In this document: positions 33,361-44,960 of the stretch, in pieces
How the letters are laid out: each line of letters starts with the position of its first letter
Position numbering within the stretch: position 1 is the stretch's first letter
From: Metallyticus violacea
Taxonomy: Eukaryota > Arthropoda > Insecta > Mantodea > Metallyticidae
Direction: 5' to 3'
Length of the DNA: 64,000 nucleotides
Assembly: GCA_030762175.1 (NCBI GenBank)
Contig: CM060833.1
Coordinates: forward strand, 9,196,501-9,260,500
Translations under genes and position numbers: made by a program
The notes under the pieces: model-generated
The model's database searches: none
Told to the model about the DNA's origin: nothing
What the model saw: the letters and a program-made list of their open reading frames with translations, nothing else

Positions 33361-34200
33361 TTCTTATCTAGGCGGATATATTTAAGAGTCAGATTGAAAT
33401 GAACATATTTCCGTACATTTGGGGTCGATAGGGCCAGCTTTTATTTTGTCTTTTTTGCTTATTTTTGTTTCTGTTGCCTATTTTAAGGTTTAAAACCTTT
33501 TTGCTACTTTGGATCGTTATGGATTTTTTCTGCGATTATTTACGCAAGTATAGAATGACCCGCTCAAGGGATTTGAATTCGGGACCTCAAGTAGCGTTAC
33601 AAAACGAGTCGACCGCTCGATAAAGCCAATCGTTGTCTTGAGGTTGTTCACCTTATTGTTACGATGGTAGGGACGTCTGTTGTTCAGCTTTTACGATGGG
33701 CAGGATTCTCGCGAGTGAAATAAAGACATTTCGAAAAGTGCATTCAGACAGATACTGCGCGCAAATCCATAACTTACGTTATTACACTCTTCAACTGATT
33801 TACGAGCTAAACTCGCTTGGAAGATAAAATCATAACTCGCATTGTGTTGTTTAGCCAGAGCAAGTTCTGCAGCTTACAGCCATAAAAACCACTTAAGCTC
33901 AATCGAATATGCTGCATATAGCAGTTATAAATTATTTGCGATCAATGCCAGTGCGTTCCTTGCTTATATTACTTTCAAATAGCATTTAGCATACCACCCA
34001 CTTAGAGTGTAAAGGCTAAGGGGAGGAACTAACATGTCTTTTGTATCCCATCATCCTTTGCTCAATGTCGGATACACAGCAACCTCGTTTTATATTATAC
34101 GCTGAGATTATTTCAGTTAAGGGCCGCTTATTGCTTACTGCATTCGCCGCAACCTAGAAAAAGAAGAGAGAATCGCCGAGCATTGTTACTATTTTTATTT
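33361..34200. other. No gene recognised
   Basis: No supported frame or known repeat. A fragment near 33567-33625 (GGGATTTGAATTCGGGACC) resembles a degraded tRNA-like B box. Confidence 0.35.
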
Positions 34201-35530
34201 TAATACAGGCTGAATCTAAAGGTCTTCCCTGGTTTCGGGAGTCGATAGAACAGAAACCATAGCAGACATATCAGAAACTCTTATATCAATGGAAAAAGTG
34301 TCTCTCCAAGTTTACATTCGTAACAGGCGACATGACATAGTTGTAGATTTAGGCGCTTGAGAGTAGTCATAGCGAAAACATGGCGTTCATTGGTGCACCT
34401 AAAGCTTTTTGCGTGTTACAAATCGCTAAATGTGAGTTCGTTTTGACGGTTCAACGACTATTTAGTATGAATCATAAACAAGAACCTTGCAGCCAAAACA
34501 ATTCGTGCATAAAACAAAAAGTTTGAAGCAACTGGCTGTTTGTTGATGGATTACGAACATGCCGGCCAAGAGTGTCGGTTGAGACCGTTGAGCATGTGCG
34601 ATAAGCATTTGTCAGAAACCCTGTAAAGTCGACACGTCGCGCGAGCCAGGAATTGTAAAGTCAACTGTTTGGCGTATTTTACGTCAATCATACCGGATGC
34701 AGTTGTTGCAGACTCGAGGATCACGAATGTCATCTTCAATTCTGTGTTGATTTTCAAGAGCGGCTAGAAGAAGACGGTTTTGTTGAGAAACTGATGTTTA
34801 GTGAAGAGGCCACGTTTCATGTGTCCGGCAAAGTGAACCATCACAATGTACGCATTTGGGACGGCAAAACCTGGTGTTGTGGTAGAACATGTCCGGTATT
34901 CCCATAAAGTAGTTGTTTTGTGTTGTTTCTTCGTCAAACGTGTACGGTCTAATTTTCTTTGCGGAGAAAACCGTTACCGGTCCAGTGTACCTGTGCATGC
35001 TTCAACAGTGGCTAATGCCACAATTACATGCTGATAGCCTTAACTTTATTTATCAGCATGATGGGGCTGCACCTCATGAAGTCCTCAGTACCTCGATGCT
35101 GAAATTCCTCGTCGTTGGATTGGACGTTCTGCTCGAGATTACTCTCCTTTTCTTCTTCTTCTTCTTCTTCTTCTTCTTCTTCTTCTTCTGTGATCTCCAC
35201 AATCACCTGACCTAACCACGTGTGATGTTTTCCTATGGGGTTATGTCAAGGATCGTGTGTTTGTGCCGCCTTTGTCACATGATTTAGCACAGTTGCGAGA
35301 GAGGATCACGCATGAAGTCGCTGGTATCGGCCGTCAGATGTTGGGACGTGTATGACAAGAGCTTGACAACAGGATTGATATCTGCAGCATCACAACGGAC
35401 ATCTGTAAGGCATATACAAAACTTGGAGAAATGCTCTGTCCATTGATATAAGCGTTTTCGCTATGTCTGCAATGGTTACAGTTATATCGACCCCCGAAAA
35501 CAGGGAAACACTTTAGAATCGCCCTGTATT
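34201..35530 (+). mobile_element. Mariner-like element with about 90-bp terminal inverted repeats, disrupted transposase
   Basis: Left end at 34204-34292 and reversed right end at 35440-35527 match over most of their length. Blocks include TACAGG, ATTCTAAAG/AATCTAAAG, GTCGATA, ACCATAGCAGACATA / ACCATTGCAGACATA, and CTTATATCAATGG. Both outer sides show TTAA next to TACAGG. Inside, 34550-35400 holds coding fragments in broken frames, including LNFIYQHDGAAPHEVLSTS (second catalytic motif). A (TTC)n microsatellite at 35150-35189 sits where the 'PPYSPDLxPxDF' motif should be. Confidence 0.8.
35150..35189. repeat. (TTC)n microsatellite in transposase relic
   Basis: About 13 TTC units. It yields false poly-Phe/poly-Glu frames on the two strands. 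Confidence 0.95.
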
Positions 35531-36335
35531 AATTAAATATTTAAAAATTAATACGATTTTTTCTTTCCACTTGAAGGTATAACTCAAAAACCTAAAAGAA
35601 TATAAAGCATCGACCTCTTATGTTCCTAATATTAAGAGTGTTGTAAATGTAGCTTTCGGAATTGCGGAACTTTTTGGTAAAAAAAATATATATATATAAA
35701 GTCATTTATTGAAGAAGGCGAATTTATGTTTCATACTGAACGCCCCAATTTAGTAGACATGTTTAAATCTGTCAGTTTTTGGCGTAATACTTTAACGATA
35801 TGCATGGGATGGGGTCTGTAAGTTAAGTTTTAGCAGTGAATTTTTCTTTTCATAAATCCAGAATGGCTTTGCAACCTCTTGATCCAACATTGGAACAAAT
35901 TAACTACGGGTGACTTTTGGAAACCTTTCTTTCGCCTTTCGTGAGTGTAAGGATATAATTTCGCCCTTCCTTCTCTTGGCAATGTTTGGGCACCACTGTT
36001 TTAAACTCTAAAAGCCTAAAAGGGTTAAAAGGCCTAATTTGGGATAGGAAATATTTTATACGTATTGTTTAATACTTTAATGTATTATATATAGAGTTAA
36101 TTTCTTCTTAAAATTCCATTTTGAAGCAAGGCCGATCGTCATTTGTTCAGCATAATGCATTCATTGTAGTGTATTCTGCGTTCTCAGGTATAATTTATTT
36201 GAATATCTGTGCAATATGAATAGAAACTGTACATAATTACAAAGATTTGCTTTAAGCATAAGTTTTTCGACCTTCTTTCGTAGTTAGACGGTTTGACGTC
36301 ACACTTCCTGTGAGTCAATGGCCAAGTTTACGCAT
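35531..36335. other. No gene recognised
   Basis: AT-rich with a short TA run near 35689. No supported frame. Confidence 0.4.
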
Positions 36336-36509
36336 CGCTATGAGCCATTTCCTTTTCTTGGGACTCACCGCATATTTCTCTGAAAAGTGCGTCAGTTCGT
36401 TGCAGATCACGCACCCATGAAGAAAAATGGGGCACTGGGAGATCTTTGAGTGAATCATCGCTGCTTTCGATTTCCTGCTTCACATCATCATTTACTATTC
36501 TTGTAAGTA
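36336..36509 (-). CDS. Candidate terminal exon or gene fragment, unknown
   Basis: Minus-strand open segment with a possible acceptor (TACTTACAAG) in front. It reads RIVNDDVKQEIESSDDSLKD early and ends CGESQEKEMAHSDA before a TAA stop. The acidic Ser/Asp composition is unlike the surrounding AT-rich translation and could be the end of a cellular gene or of a pogo/hAT-type transposase. I recognise no domain. Low confidence that it is coding. Confidence 0.22.
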
Positions 36510-36734
36510 CAAGCAAGTTAACGTGGGAATCAGCCTTATTTCACGTAAATGTCAAGCAAGTAGGCTTTAGAACACCTTTCTGTAATGCTTTACGTAGTAA
36601 GTTTAAAAGTAAACTATGTGATTTTAATCTAGTATAGGGTGGGACTGTTAAAACTGCCACATCAGATGTCTCCTAAACAATTTTCACACGATTTAACGAC
36701 ACACAAGGGTTCACAAATCTAGCCTATAGATTTT

Positions 36735-36967
36735 TTTTTTTTTAGAATGGTGTTTAACGCCAGTTTTTTCTACTGAGGCACCACAGGCGGTAGACATTGA
36801 TGATACCTGAGATGAAATATATTGGGAAAGGATTTTTTTAAGGAAGGAAACGTTCCAGGACTAAGTTTAGGGCACCTCCCCGGCATTTGCCAGTTATGAG
36901 GACTGAGGAAAACCTGGAAAAAAAACCTCAGTCAAGGAGGACGGTCCTGGCGGGATTCGAACCCCAG
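36735..36967 (-). repeat. SINE family A, copy 10 (5' truncated in the B box)
   Basis: Minus-strand copy with an intact tail and body that stops at GGGATTCGAACCCCAGA, so the A-box half is missing. It splits a segment that appears undivided in a second copy at 37762-37916. Confidence 0.93.
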
Positions 36968-36997
36968 ATGAAAAAAAATCATTTCAGCACTAAGTTA

Positions 36998-37760
36998 CGT
37001 ATAGAGTGTAACGAAAAGGTATGGCAAAACTTTTGGAAATCATTCCTTACTTATGCAGGATTAAAATATATAATATGAACGTGGGTCCGGAGTTACTTTA
37101 TTTCCTTGTTACAGCCATTATCTACACCTGTACCACAAAGCGGAATACTCAAAAACAAAATTGGGGAAGCAAAAAGTTATATGAGATGTTTAAAATGTTC
37201 TCTGTTAGCACGAATATACCCATCAACCAGCCTTCACATGGACTCCCTGACGCGCTGATGTATTCCTGGAGCATCTCGTATTGTCTGACACCTTGCAGAA
37301 TACAAGCACTCTCTACACCTGAGCATCTGTCAACTCCGTATTTAAATATATCATTTTACTGTACGTGAATAGAGGTTCGTAACAACAGAACTGACACCAC
37401 GTGCTCGGTGTTGCGTCAAGCAATGAAGTCTGTAGCATAACAAGCGGACTGGAGCAGAGAACGACCGCAACAACGGTGAACCTAGGAACTAAGAGTAGTA
37501 ACAACACTCGTACTCCATTAACACAGGTAAACGCGAATGTTTACCTACTGTACATATTAAGCAACTGTTCTGTTGTGAGGTTATTGTCACAGGACAGCTG
37601 TGCTGGCATTCAAGCTTACATATCACACCATGTAAGCGGAGTTGTAGATAAAGCACTGTAACAAGGAAATAAAACATTTCCAGACCTATATTCACGTAAC
37701 ATATTTGCAAGAAAATTTTCCTCAAAGTTTTGACATATCTTTTTGTTATACTCTATAAAA
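36998..37760 (-). mobile_element. DUF4817-element deletion derivative, copy 2
   Basis: Inverted termini GTGTAACGAAAAGGTATGGC (left, about 37000) and the reversed right end TATAACAAAAAGATATGTC (about 37728-37750). The interior matches copies at 31700 and 56250 in inverse orientation. Examples are the leader block around 37380-37660 and the block CATCAACCAGCCTTCACATG at 37222-37241, which matches the reverse of 56740-56775. The open stretches inside are remnants only. Confidence 0.78.
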
Positions 37761-37989
37761 TGTGGGGCACTTAAAACTATCACTTCAAATATCTCCTAAA
37801 TTGCTATTGGTGAGCTGTTTCCACTAGATTTAAGAACATACAAGGTTTACAAATCTAGCCTATTGAGAATTAATACTCATCAGGAAGAATATATTTCAGC
37901 ACTAAGATACATATAGCAAATTTCCACATCGCCATGTTTGCGTGTGTGTATTTCCATTTTCCACACCATGCAAGCATTGCGTTACCCTT

Positions 37990-38849
37990 CGCAGTTCCTC
38001 CGTTATTTTAGCGAATTCCAAAGGAATGTAAACACCATGTTTACATCAGCATGTAAACATCAATTAACAAACGATTCGTCGAATTCGTTGTACCATTGCG
38101 GGTGGGGTTTAACCTAAGCGAAAACTTTAAAATCGCTCTGGCGGCCACAATGTTTGTTTGTTTGTTTTTTTTTTTTTTTCTCAATGAAACTCGGCATAAA
38201 CCGTCGGAATAATATAAGAAAATTTGAAAATTTCCCTAATTTTCAAAAAGAAAGCTCCTGAAAATTGGGTAAATCGGACTTTTAGCACGGGGGGTATATC
38301 TGAAAACCGAAATTTAAAAACGTTCTAGCATTTAATTTTCTGTCAATTGTTTCAAAATTAAATGACAAATTAACTCAAAATGTAAACTGTATTTATAACG
38401 ATGTATATGTTTTATATTTAACAAAAGTATCGTCATAAAGATAACAAATGTGAAATATTAATCTAATATGTGTTTGAGAATTATATTTGTATGTAAGAGC
38501 GCTCTGTAATAATCTTCAGAAAACGTTTGCATCACATGTTTTTACTACAATAACATTTAAATTAAATTTCAAAGCCACTGAAAATAGATGAAACTTTCGA
38601 TTGTTTATTGTTGCTTGTGTATATTCTCTTAGTATGTGCATTTGTTTTTAAATAGTAATGTGTTTTTCTTTTATTGACATACATAAACTTCATTTTAAAT
38701 ATACAAGGTGAATGTAAAGATGATACCAAGGGCTCAGTTCTTAAATATGGTAACATTTAAAAATGTTTAACAATTCCCAACAATATAATTTTATCTGTCA
38801 CAAGTCATATATTTCATTTAATTAATATTATAACATTAATTTTTGTGAT

Positions 38850-38881
<32 letters not shown>

Positions 38882-39210
38882 TGTGACATTTTGATTTCGC
38901 CTTTGTGATGCTTATAGATTGCAAGAATTTTAATCCCCCCCCCCTTGTTTTTGATTTAGAGTAATTTCACTATAGACATTTATTTTTAAGTGGTGTTTAA
39001 GGGTAAGAAACAGACACACATACTTAAGTAATGTATTATAGTTCAGATTTTCTTTTATTAGTTAGCTTTAGAGTTCGTCGTGATAATTAATACATAGTAA
39101 TGCCATAACTTATTTCATTAATTAATAATGCCATAATTTGGATTTTATGTGCATTTTGTAAAGTTACTCTTCTTGCTGAGGAATTCGCTTAGTTTAAGGA
39201 GCTTTTTTTT
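37990..39210 (+). repeat. Repeat family R, copy 2
   Basis: Same landmark order as copy 1: AGCGAATTCCAAAGGA (about 38012), CGCTCTGGCGGCCACAATG, ATAAACTGTATTTATAACGA, AATATTAATCTAATATGTG, CTTATAGATTGCAAGAATTT and GAGGAATTCGCTTAGTTTA. It is shorter in the subrepeat zone. It contains a (TAA)n run at 38851-38880 and a run of ten cytosines near 38936. Confidence 0.82.
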
Positions 39211-39360
39211 TTTTTTTTTTAATTATATCATTTGGTGCAACGATAACGGATTTGTAGAAATAAGAGCATAAAAATATCATTAAGCCCGCTAATATTATTC
39301 GTTAACTTAAGTCTAATTCAGGGATTTATATTTTAACGCTAAACTGCAGGGATTCACTCC

Positions 39361-39640
39361 TACTTGATGTAACCGTACTTGCGTCCTAAACCCAAGATCG
39401 CGGGTTCGATTCCGGCCAGGACCGATGGATTTTTTCGGGCATAAAATCGTAAGTATGGCTTCCTTCGGAAGGAAAGTAAAGCCATGGGTCCCGTGTCGAA
39501 AATTTACGGCACGTAAAAGAACCTCAAGCCTGAAAGAAAAGGCTTCTGAGCAAAATTTATCGGCCGTTTCACGCCCTGAATTGAATGGGACTCTGATGAC
39601 CTGAGATGTTAAAAGAGCGTGCGTAAATAAAACAAATCAA
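39361..39640 (+). repeat. SINE family B, copy 9
   Basis: Starts within a degraded A-box side (GATGTAACCGTACTTGCG). It then has CCTAAACCCAAGATCGCGGG, B box GGGTTCGATTCCGG and GCCAGGACCGATGG, and a complete body and tail. Confidence 0.92.
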
Positions 39641-39702
39641 CAGCGACTATGTTTACATTTGTGTACTGTAAACCTACCACGATAAAAAAATACGATTTTT
39701 TT

Positions 39703-39838
39703 GAATGGTGTTTAAACTTCCGTTTTTATTACTAACAGGCGATGGACACTGGTGATACATGAGAGGAAATGATATATTGGGAAAGGATTCTTTAAGTTAG
39801 AAAACGTTCCAGGCCTAAGTTTAGAGTATCTCTCTGGC
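39703..39838 (-). repeat. SINE family A, copy 11 (3' part only)
   Basis: Minus-strand tail and body (GAATGGTGTTTAAAC through CAGGCCTAAGTTTAGAGTA). It stops before the CCAGGTTTTCC segment; the head is missing. Confidence 0.85.
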
Positions 39839-40406
39839 TACAGTTCTTCCGATGTATATATCGTGAGCATACTGATTTGGTATAGACGCCGTTTTATGAC
39901 ATAATCCTTCTTTCTCGTTAGGAACCGAAATGCATGCAAAGTCCGATTCTGTAACACTATCACTGGATACTTAAAACAAAGACAATGACGTCATTAACAG
40001 CGAACTGGATTAAAACTGACGTAATCATGGCAAATTAGATCAAGTTTTCTTCAACTGGTAAATTACATTCGTGTTGCGTGACGTCATGATATGCTCAAGT
40101 ATTGTGATGCACATTACAAATCAACAATGTTAACTATCGTCCGTAAAGTCTGTTAAAAGTGTAACATAGAGCTACATATTTTTGGCGTTGTGTGCAGACA
40201 TTCGCCTGTAGTATAAAAAGCCGTGAGGTTATTGCTTGTGCAATAAGAGCAAATGACACCTCGACACTGACCATGAACCCAGTAATGTGTACTTAAGTTG
40301 TTGACAGCTGTATTGACATTGTGAGCAAATGAACAAAGTGGTTCTTGCTTACATTTCCACAACAGCCTTCCAGAAACAGTCTAGGAAATTAACTTTAAAC
40401 AGTATA
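39839..40406. other. No gene recognised
   Basis: No supported frame or known repeat. Confidence 0.4.
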
Positions 40407-42022
40407 ATGGAAAGAGCGTTCTGAAAGTTCTCGGGCTGGCCAAGAAAATACTAAGATTTAAGAGATTTTTTTTTCAACATAGTCACCTGTAAATCAATAC
40501 ATTTAGTCCGACTTTCCAGCTTTTAATACTCCCAGTAAAATAAGATTTGACCAATTGTGAAAATAAGTGTCTGTATCAGCTTCAATCGCATCATTTGATG
40601 TGAATCTTCGTCCACTCAGTCATTTCTTCAGGTTTTGGAACAAAAAGTAATCGCTGAGAGTCGAATCCGGCAACATGGTGGATGTGGAAGCACTTGGAAG
40701 CGAAGATCATGCAGCTCTGCAGCAACAATCACAGACATGTGTGAAGGTGCATTATCGTGATGAAAGAGAACTTTCTTTTTGGCAAGGTGTGGACGTTTAG
40801 CCTGAATATCATCCTTCAATTGATCCAGTAGTGAAGCGTAATGCTCCCCGGTGCTGGTTCTGCCCCTGTGGAGGTTGTCTACAAACACCACACCCTGAAA
40901 ATTCCATAAAACCGTAGCCATGTCTTTTCCTGCAAATGGAACCGTTTTTGCTTTCTTTGTTGCACTTTCACCTGTTGCCACCCACTGTTTGCAATGCTCC
41001 TTTGACTCTGGCGTGTAGTGATGAATTCATGTTTCATCTACTGTTATGAATCGTCGGAGAAACTCACTGGAATTACATTAAACAAGTCTAAACACTCTTG
41101 CGAAGTGTTCGTTTGAATGCGTTTTTTGGTTCATTGTTAACAAGCGCGGCACCCATCGGACGGAAAGCTTTCTCATACCAAAACTTGTCGGTCCTGGTGG
41201 TGTAGTGGTTACCATACTTGCCTCATAAACCCAAGATCGCGGGTTCGAACCCGGCCAGGACCGATGGATTTTTTCAAGGCGTAAAAATCCTAAGTATGGC
41301 TTCCTTCGGAAGGGAAGTAAAGCCGTGGGTCCCGTGTCGTACATTTACGGCACGAAAAAGAACCTTAAGCCTGAAAGAGAGGCCTCTGTGCAAAATTTGT
41401 CGGCCGTTTCACGCCCCGAGTTGAATGGGACGCTGATGACCAGAGCTGTTAAAAGCGTCCATAAATAAATCATTCAATATATATATATATATATATACAT
41501 ATACCCAAAACTTCGTATAAAATGTTGTGGACACGGCCTATGAGGTCTTTATAATGTCAATTAACTCGCGCACCTTCAATCGGGGATCATTGCACGGTAA
41601 TGTGAATTTATGTCATAATCTCTTCGGTTGTAGCAGTTTCGGGACACCCTGAGTGCTCATCATCTTGAATGGAAGTACGATCAGCTATGTGTAAATTCAG
41701 CACTTTTTATCCGTCGAAACGAAAGGACGATCCGTTAATGTGATATCTAACTTCCCGTTAATGTGATATCTAACTTCTCATGTATTTCTGTTGGGGTTAC
41801 ACCTCTCAAAACGAAGTGCTTTATCACAGCTCGTATTTCAGTTTTATTCGTTTTGTAGAAAATGTTAGCACTAGTTTGTTTACACGATGCTCACAAACAA
41901 GTGACTACATTTACACGTTTGTAACTTTACAGCGCGCCATCTAAAGGATGATACTTAACAGTTATCATGGTAATTGGGTCATCTCACTACAAGGCAAGAA
42001 CTTTTAGAATACCTTTATTCCA
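40407..42022 (-). mobile_element. mariner element, family M1, copy b
   Basis: Inverted termini GAGCGTTCTGAAAGTTCTCGG (in 20-base pieces, about 40414) and CAAGAACTTTTAGAATACC (about 41995), matching copy a at 660-1599. The minus-strand frame 40628-40981 reads TGEHYASLLDQLKDDIQAK and VLFHHDNAPSH, the second catalytic motif, followed by VLPHPPC. The region upstream to 42000 matches the 5' leader of copy a (GAAGTGCTTTATCACAG). The frame is broken and a SINE B is inserted at 41187-41505. Confidence 0.87.
41187..41505 (+). repeat. SINE family B, copy 10 (full length, in mariner M1)
   Basis: Complete copy beginning GTCGGTCCTGGTGGTGTAG, with B box GCGGGTTCGAACCCGG and GCCAGGACCGATGG. The tail CATTCAATATATATATATAT is followed by TA repeats. 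An ATACC(C)AAAACTT duplication flanks it (41175-41186 and 41501-41513, one base longer on the right). One of the best-preserved family B copies. Confidence 0.97.
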
Positions 42023-42299
42023 GTATGCAAACCTGTCATTGATCTTGGAAGAGCATAATGCTATAGTTGATTGGTTCATTGTTAAGGCCGAAGAAATCAA
42101 GTGGGGAAAAGTACTTTGTCTATTGAATATGTACAGGACATTTTTCATATTTGTTGCCCTACGCCATTGCCTCCTGTAGTATTTATAGTACTGTTAATAA
42201 AAATCGGCTATGAACAGTCCGATGTGTGAGCGAATATACATACCTAGGACAACAGATACTTCCATGATACAATGTAAAAAGAAGCACAAAGAAGGATCT

Positions 42300-42960
42300 C
42301 ATTAACCTGGAGACCATTTTGGGCCTTTAAGTTTACATTGTTAGACCAAACACTAACTAAGAAAATCAGATTCCAGACGCTCGAAACCTGTGTGTACCCT
42401 GTATTACTATATGGGTGCCAGACGTGGTCAATAACAGAAAAACGAAACAAAATTCAAATATTCCAAATGAAAAATGCAACACAAGATCCTGGGAATAACT
42501 TTGAAAAACAAAATACCTATAGTATTAATAAATCTGTTATCTCAGACAACAGACTTCGCAGAAAAAGCAAATGGCAATGGGGCGGTCACGTCGCAAGAAT
42601 GCAGGACAACAGATGAACCTACAAGATCTCCATATGGGACCCCTGGATAGGAAAAAGGACACAAGGCAGACCCAGAAGAAGATGGACAGACCTCTTCAAG
42701 GAACATGCAGGTCCAGATCGGCCAAGAGCAGCAAGAGGAAGAGAAAAATGGAAATCTCTCAAGAAGCAATTAGTGCAGTGAGAAATGGAGTAACCAAAGA
42801 ACAAATCAGTCAGAGTGTCTTAAACAGCGTACGAACAACTAACGTGGAATAGCTCACCACGTTAGGAAAAAGCGAGCTTTCCATACTTGTTAGGAGGGCT
42901 TTGCCCTTAAGGGACACAATAGGCTACCTTTATCTTTACCCACAAAATTAATTTTTATTT
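42300..42960 (+). mobile_element. LINE ORF2 C-terminal relic with 3' tail
   Basis: The plus-strand frame 42338-42616 carries KIRFQTLETCVYPVLLYGCQ and TWSITEKR, later SKWQWGGHVARMQDNR. The next frame continues to WTYKISIWDPWIGKRTQGRP and RRRWTDLFKEHAGPD. This block order ('YPVLLYGCQTW', 'GHVARM', 'GRPRRRW') is the conserved C-terminal end of non-LTR retrotransposon ORF2 in insects. Frameshifts are present. After the stop come GCGAGCTTTCCATACTTG and AGGGCTTTGCCCTTAAGG, probably its 3' UTR, with no clear poly-A. Confidence 0.85.
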
Positions 42961-43771
42961 CATTGCTAAATAAGAGTCTTTCATAAATATTTTAAAAAGA
43001 AAAGGCGAATTTTCATGAGATTAAGTTTTAATTAACGAATGCGTAACTTCAAAATTTACAGCTGATTGCTAAATACAATTCAGCTGCGGTGATAAACCGT
43101 CATTTAATGGAATAATTGAGTACTACAGCCAGCTCGGAGCCGGATTTTAGGAGCAATAACATCAAAGGTGGGGAAACAAACTATCCCGGTTGTAAGTGTA
43201 AATTGTGGCCATGAACACCTCCAGTATTAATAGTACTGTTAGTAAAGGTCGGTAATGTATCAGTCTGTATACACTGTTCATTCATAGAATGCATTCTAAT
43301 GTAAACATTAAGCACGTGACATTCCACTAACACTAAAGTACTGCATAGTCTACATGTACGTAAAAAAGGGAAACAAACTGTAATTATGCACAAAATACTA
43401 TAACATTTCATATTCATAAAAATCCATGGCCTACTAACAGTTATTATTCATATCAGAATAAAACACAGTCGTTAAGTTAAATGAAACAAAATGGCACATT
43501 ATGGTGAAAGTTTAATTCTAACAGTTATTAAACACAAAAGCTTTTAAGTAGTGGTAAGAATACAATAATTATAAATGTGTTTAACAAATTTTCCGAAAAG
43601 TATTCCATACTCGTGCAATGAACATATTATGACATTAGAAGAAAATAAAATTTTAGGAAATGGACGCCCTTTGCGATACTTATCGATCGATTAGTGATTA
43701 GCGATATCTTCAAGTTACAGTGCGAGTGGTGAATGAGAATAATTAGTTATTTTCCTTAAGGTACCCTCTTC

Positions 43772-43774
<3 letters not shown>
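42961..43774. other. No gene recognised; one stray satellite monomer
   Basis: Contains an isolated monomer of the 83-bp satellite at about 43205-43265 (CCAGTATTAATAGTACTG, AGTAAAGGTCGGTAATGTATC). Otherwise AT-rich with no supported frame. Confidence 0.5.
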
Positions 43775-43807
<33 letters not shown>

Positions 43808-43850
43808 CATCATCATCATCATCGTCATCATTATTGTTGTTGTTGTTATT
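43775..43850. repeat. Compound (TTA)n-(TCA)n-(TTG)n microsatellite
   Basis: About ten TTA units, then ATC/TCA units, then TTG units in direct succession. Confidence 0.95.
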
Positions 43851-43962
43851 CTCCTATAATTTTTTTCTTGTTCATTTGGTATCACGCTACACAGTAATGT
43901 GTTAATTCATTACTTATTTTTATTCTGGTGTGTGTACAGTACTTGTTTTTGGAGGACGGATA

Positions 43963-43966
<4 letters not shown>

Positions 43967-44015
<49 letters not shown>
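43967..44015. repeat. (TA)n microsatellite followed by poly-T
   Basis: About 17 TA units, then 15 thymines, just before the satellite array. Confidence 0.95.
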
Positions 44016-44029
44016 ACATTAGAACCTTT

Positions 44030-44960
44030 TCTAAGAATGAAAGGAATTAATGGTATTGCTAATATAGGTGGGTCATGTATCAGCTCATTTATTCACATTC
44101 GTTGTTCTAAAACACAATAAGCTCTAGTAATTAAAAGTACTGTTAATAAAGGTCGGTCATGTATCAATGGTTAATCCATTTTAGTTGTTCTAAGTCATGG
44201 CCACCTCTAGTATTAATAGTGTTGGTAATGAAGGTGGGTCATGTATCAGCTGATTTATTCAATTTCGTTGTTTTAAGTCATGGCCACGTCTAGTATTAAT
44301 AGTGTTGATAATGAAGGTCGGTCATGTATCAGCTGATTTATTTAATTTCGTTGTTCTAAGTCATGCCCACTTCTAGTATTAATGTTACTGTTAATAAAGG
44401 TGGGTCATGTATCAGCTGATTTATCAATTTCTTTGTTCTAAGTCATGGGCACTTCTAGTATTAATAGTGCTGGTAATTAAGTTGGGTCATGTATCAGCTG
44501 ATTTATGCAATTTCGAATTTTTTAAGTCATGGCCACCTCTAGTATTAATAATGTTAAATGAAGGTGGACCATTTTAACTGATTTATGCAATTTCTTTGCT
44601 CTAAGTTATGGCCTTCTCTAGTATTAATAATGGTGTTAATAAAGGTCGGTCATATATATGAACAGATTTGTCCAATTTCATTTTTCTAGGTCATGGCCGC
44701 CTGTATTATTAAATGTGCTGTTAATAAAAGTGCGTCGTGTAACAGTTGATTTATTCACATTCGTTGTTCTAAGTCATGGTCACCTCGAGTATTAATAGTA
44801 CTGTTAATAAAGGTCGGTCATGTATAGGCTAGCATCCAATCGGCTCTATGTCATGATCACCTACAGTATTAATAAAACCGATCGTGTGTCAGCTGATTTA
44901 TCCACATTCGTTGTTGTAAGTAATAATCGTCTCCGCTATTACTAATAAAGTGGGACGGAA
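44030..44960 (+). repeat. 83-bp satellite/minisatellite array
   Basis: About 11 diverged direct repeats. A conserved word pattern recurs every 80-86 bases: 'CTAGTATTAATAGTGTTG', 'AATAAAGGTCGGTCATGTATC', 'AGCTGATTTATTCAATTTCG', 'TTGTTCTAAGTCATGGCCAC'. Starts of the 'AA(T)AAAGGT' word fall near 44145, 44227, 44310, 44392, 44472, 44556, 44637, 44723, 44805 and 44870. Units are 75-90% alike by eye. No coding capacity. Stray monomers occur at about 42178 and 43205. Confidence 0.95.

Noticed and set aside
35024..35206. Minus-strand poly-glutamate frame
   Set aside because: Produced by the (TTC)n run in a transposase relic; no other coding signal.
43899..44120. Plus-strand Tyr/Ile-rich frame
   Set aside because: Runs across the (TA)n tract, poly-T and into the satellite array.
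44030..44960. CRISPR-like array
   Set aside because: The whole 83-bp unit is repeated, with no unique spacers; this is a satellite in a eukaryotic genome.
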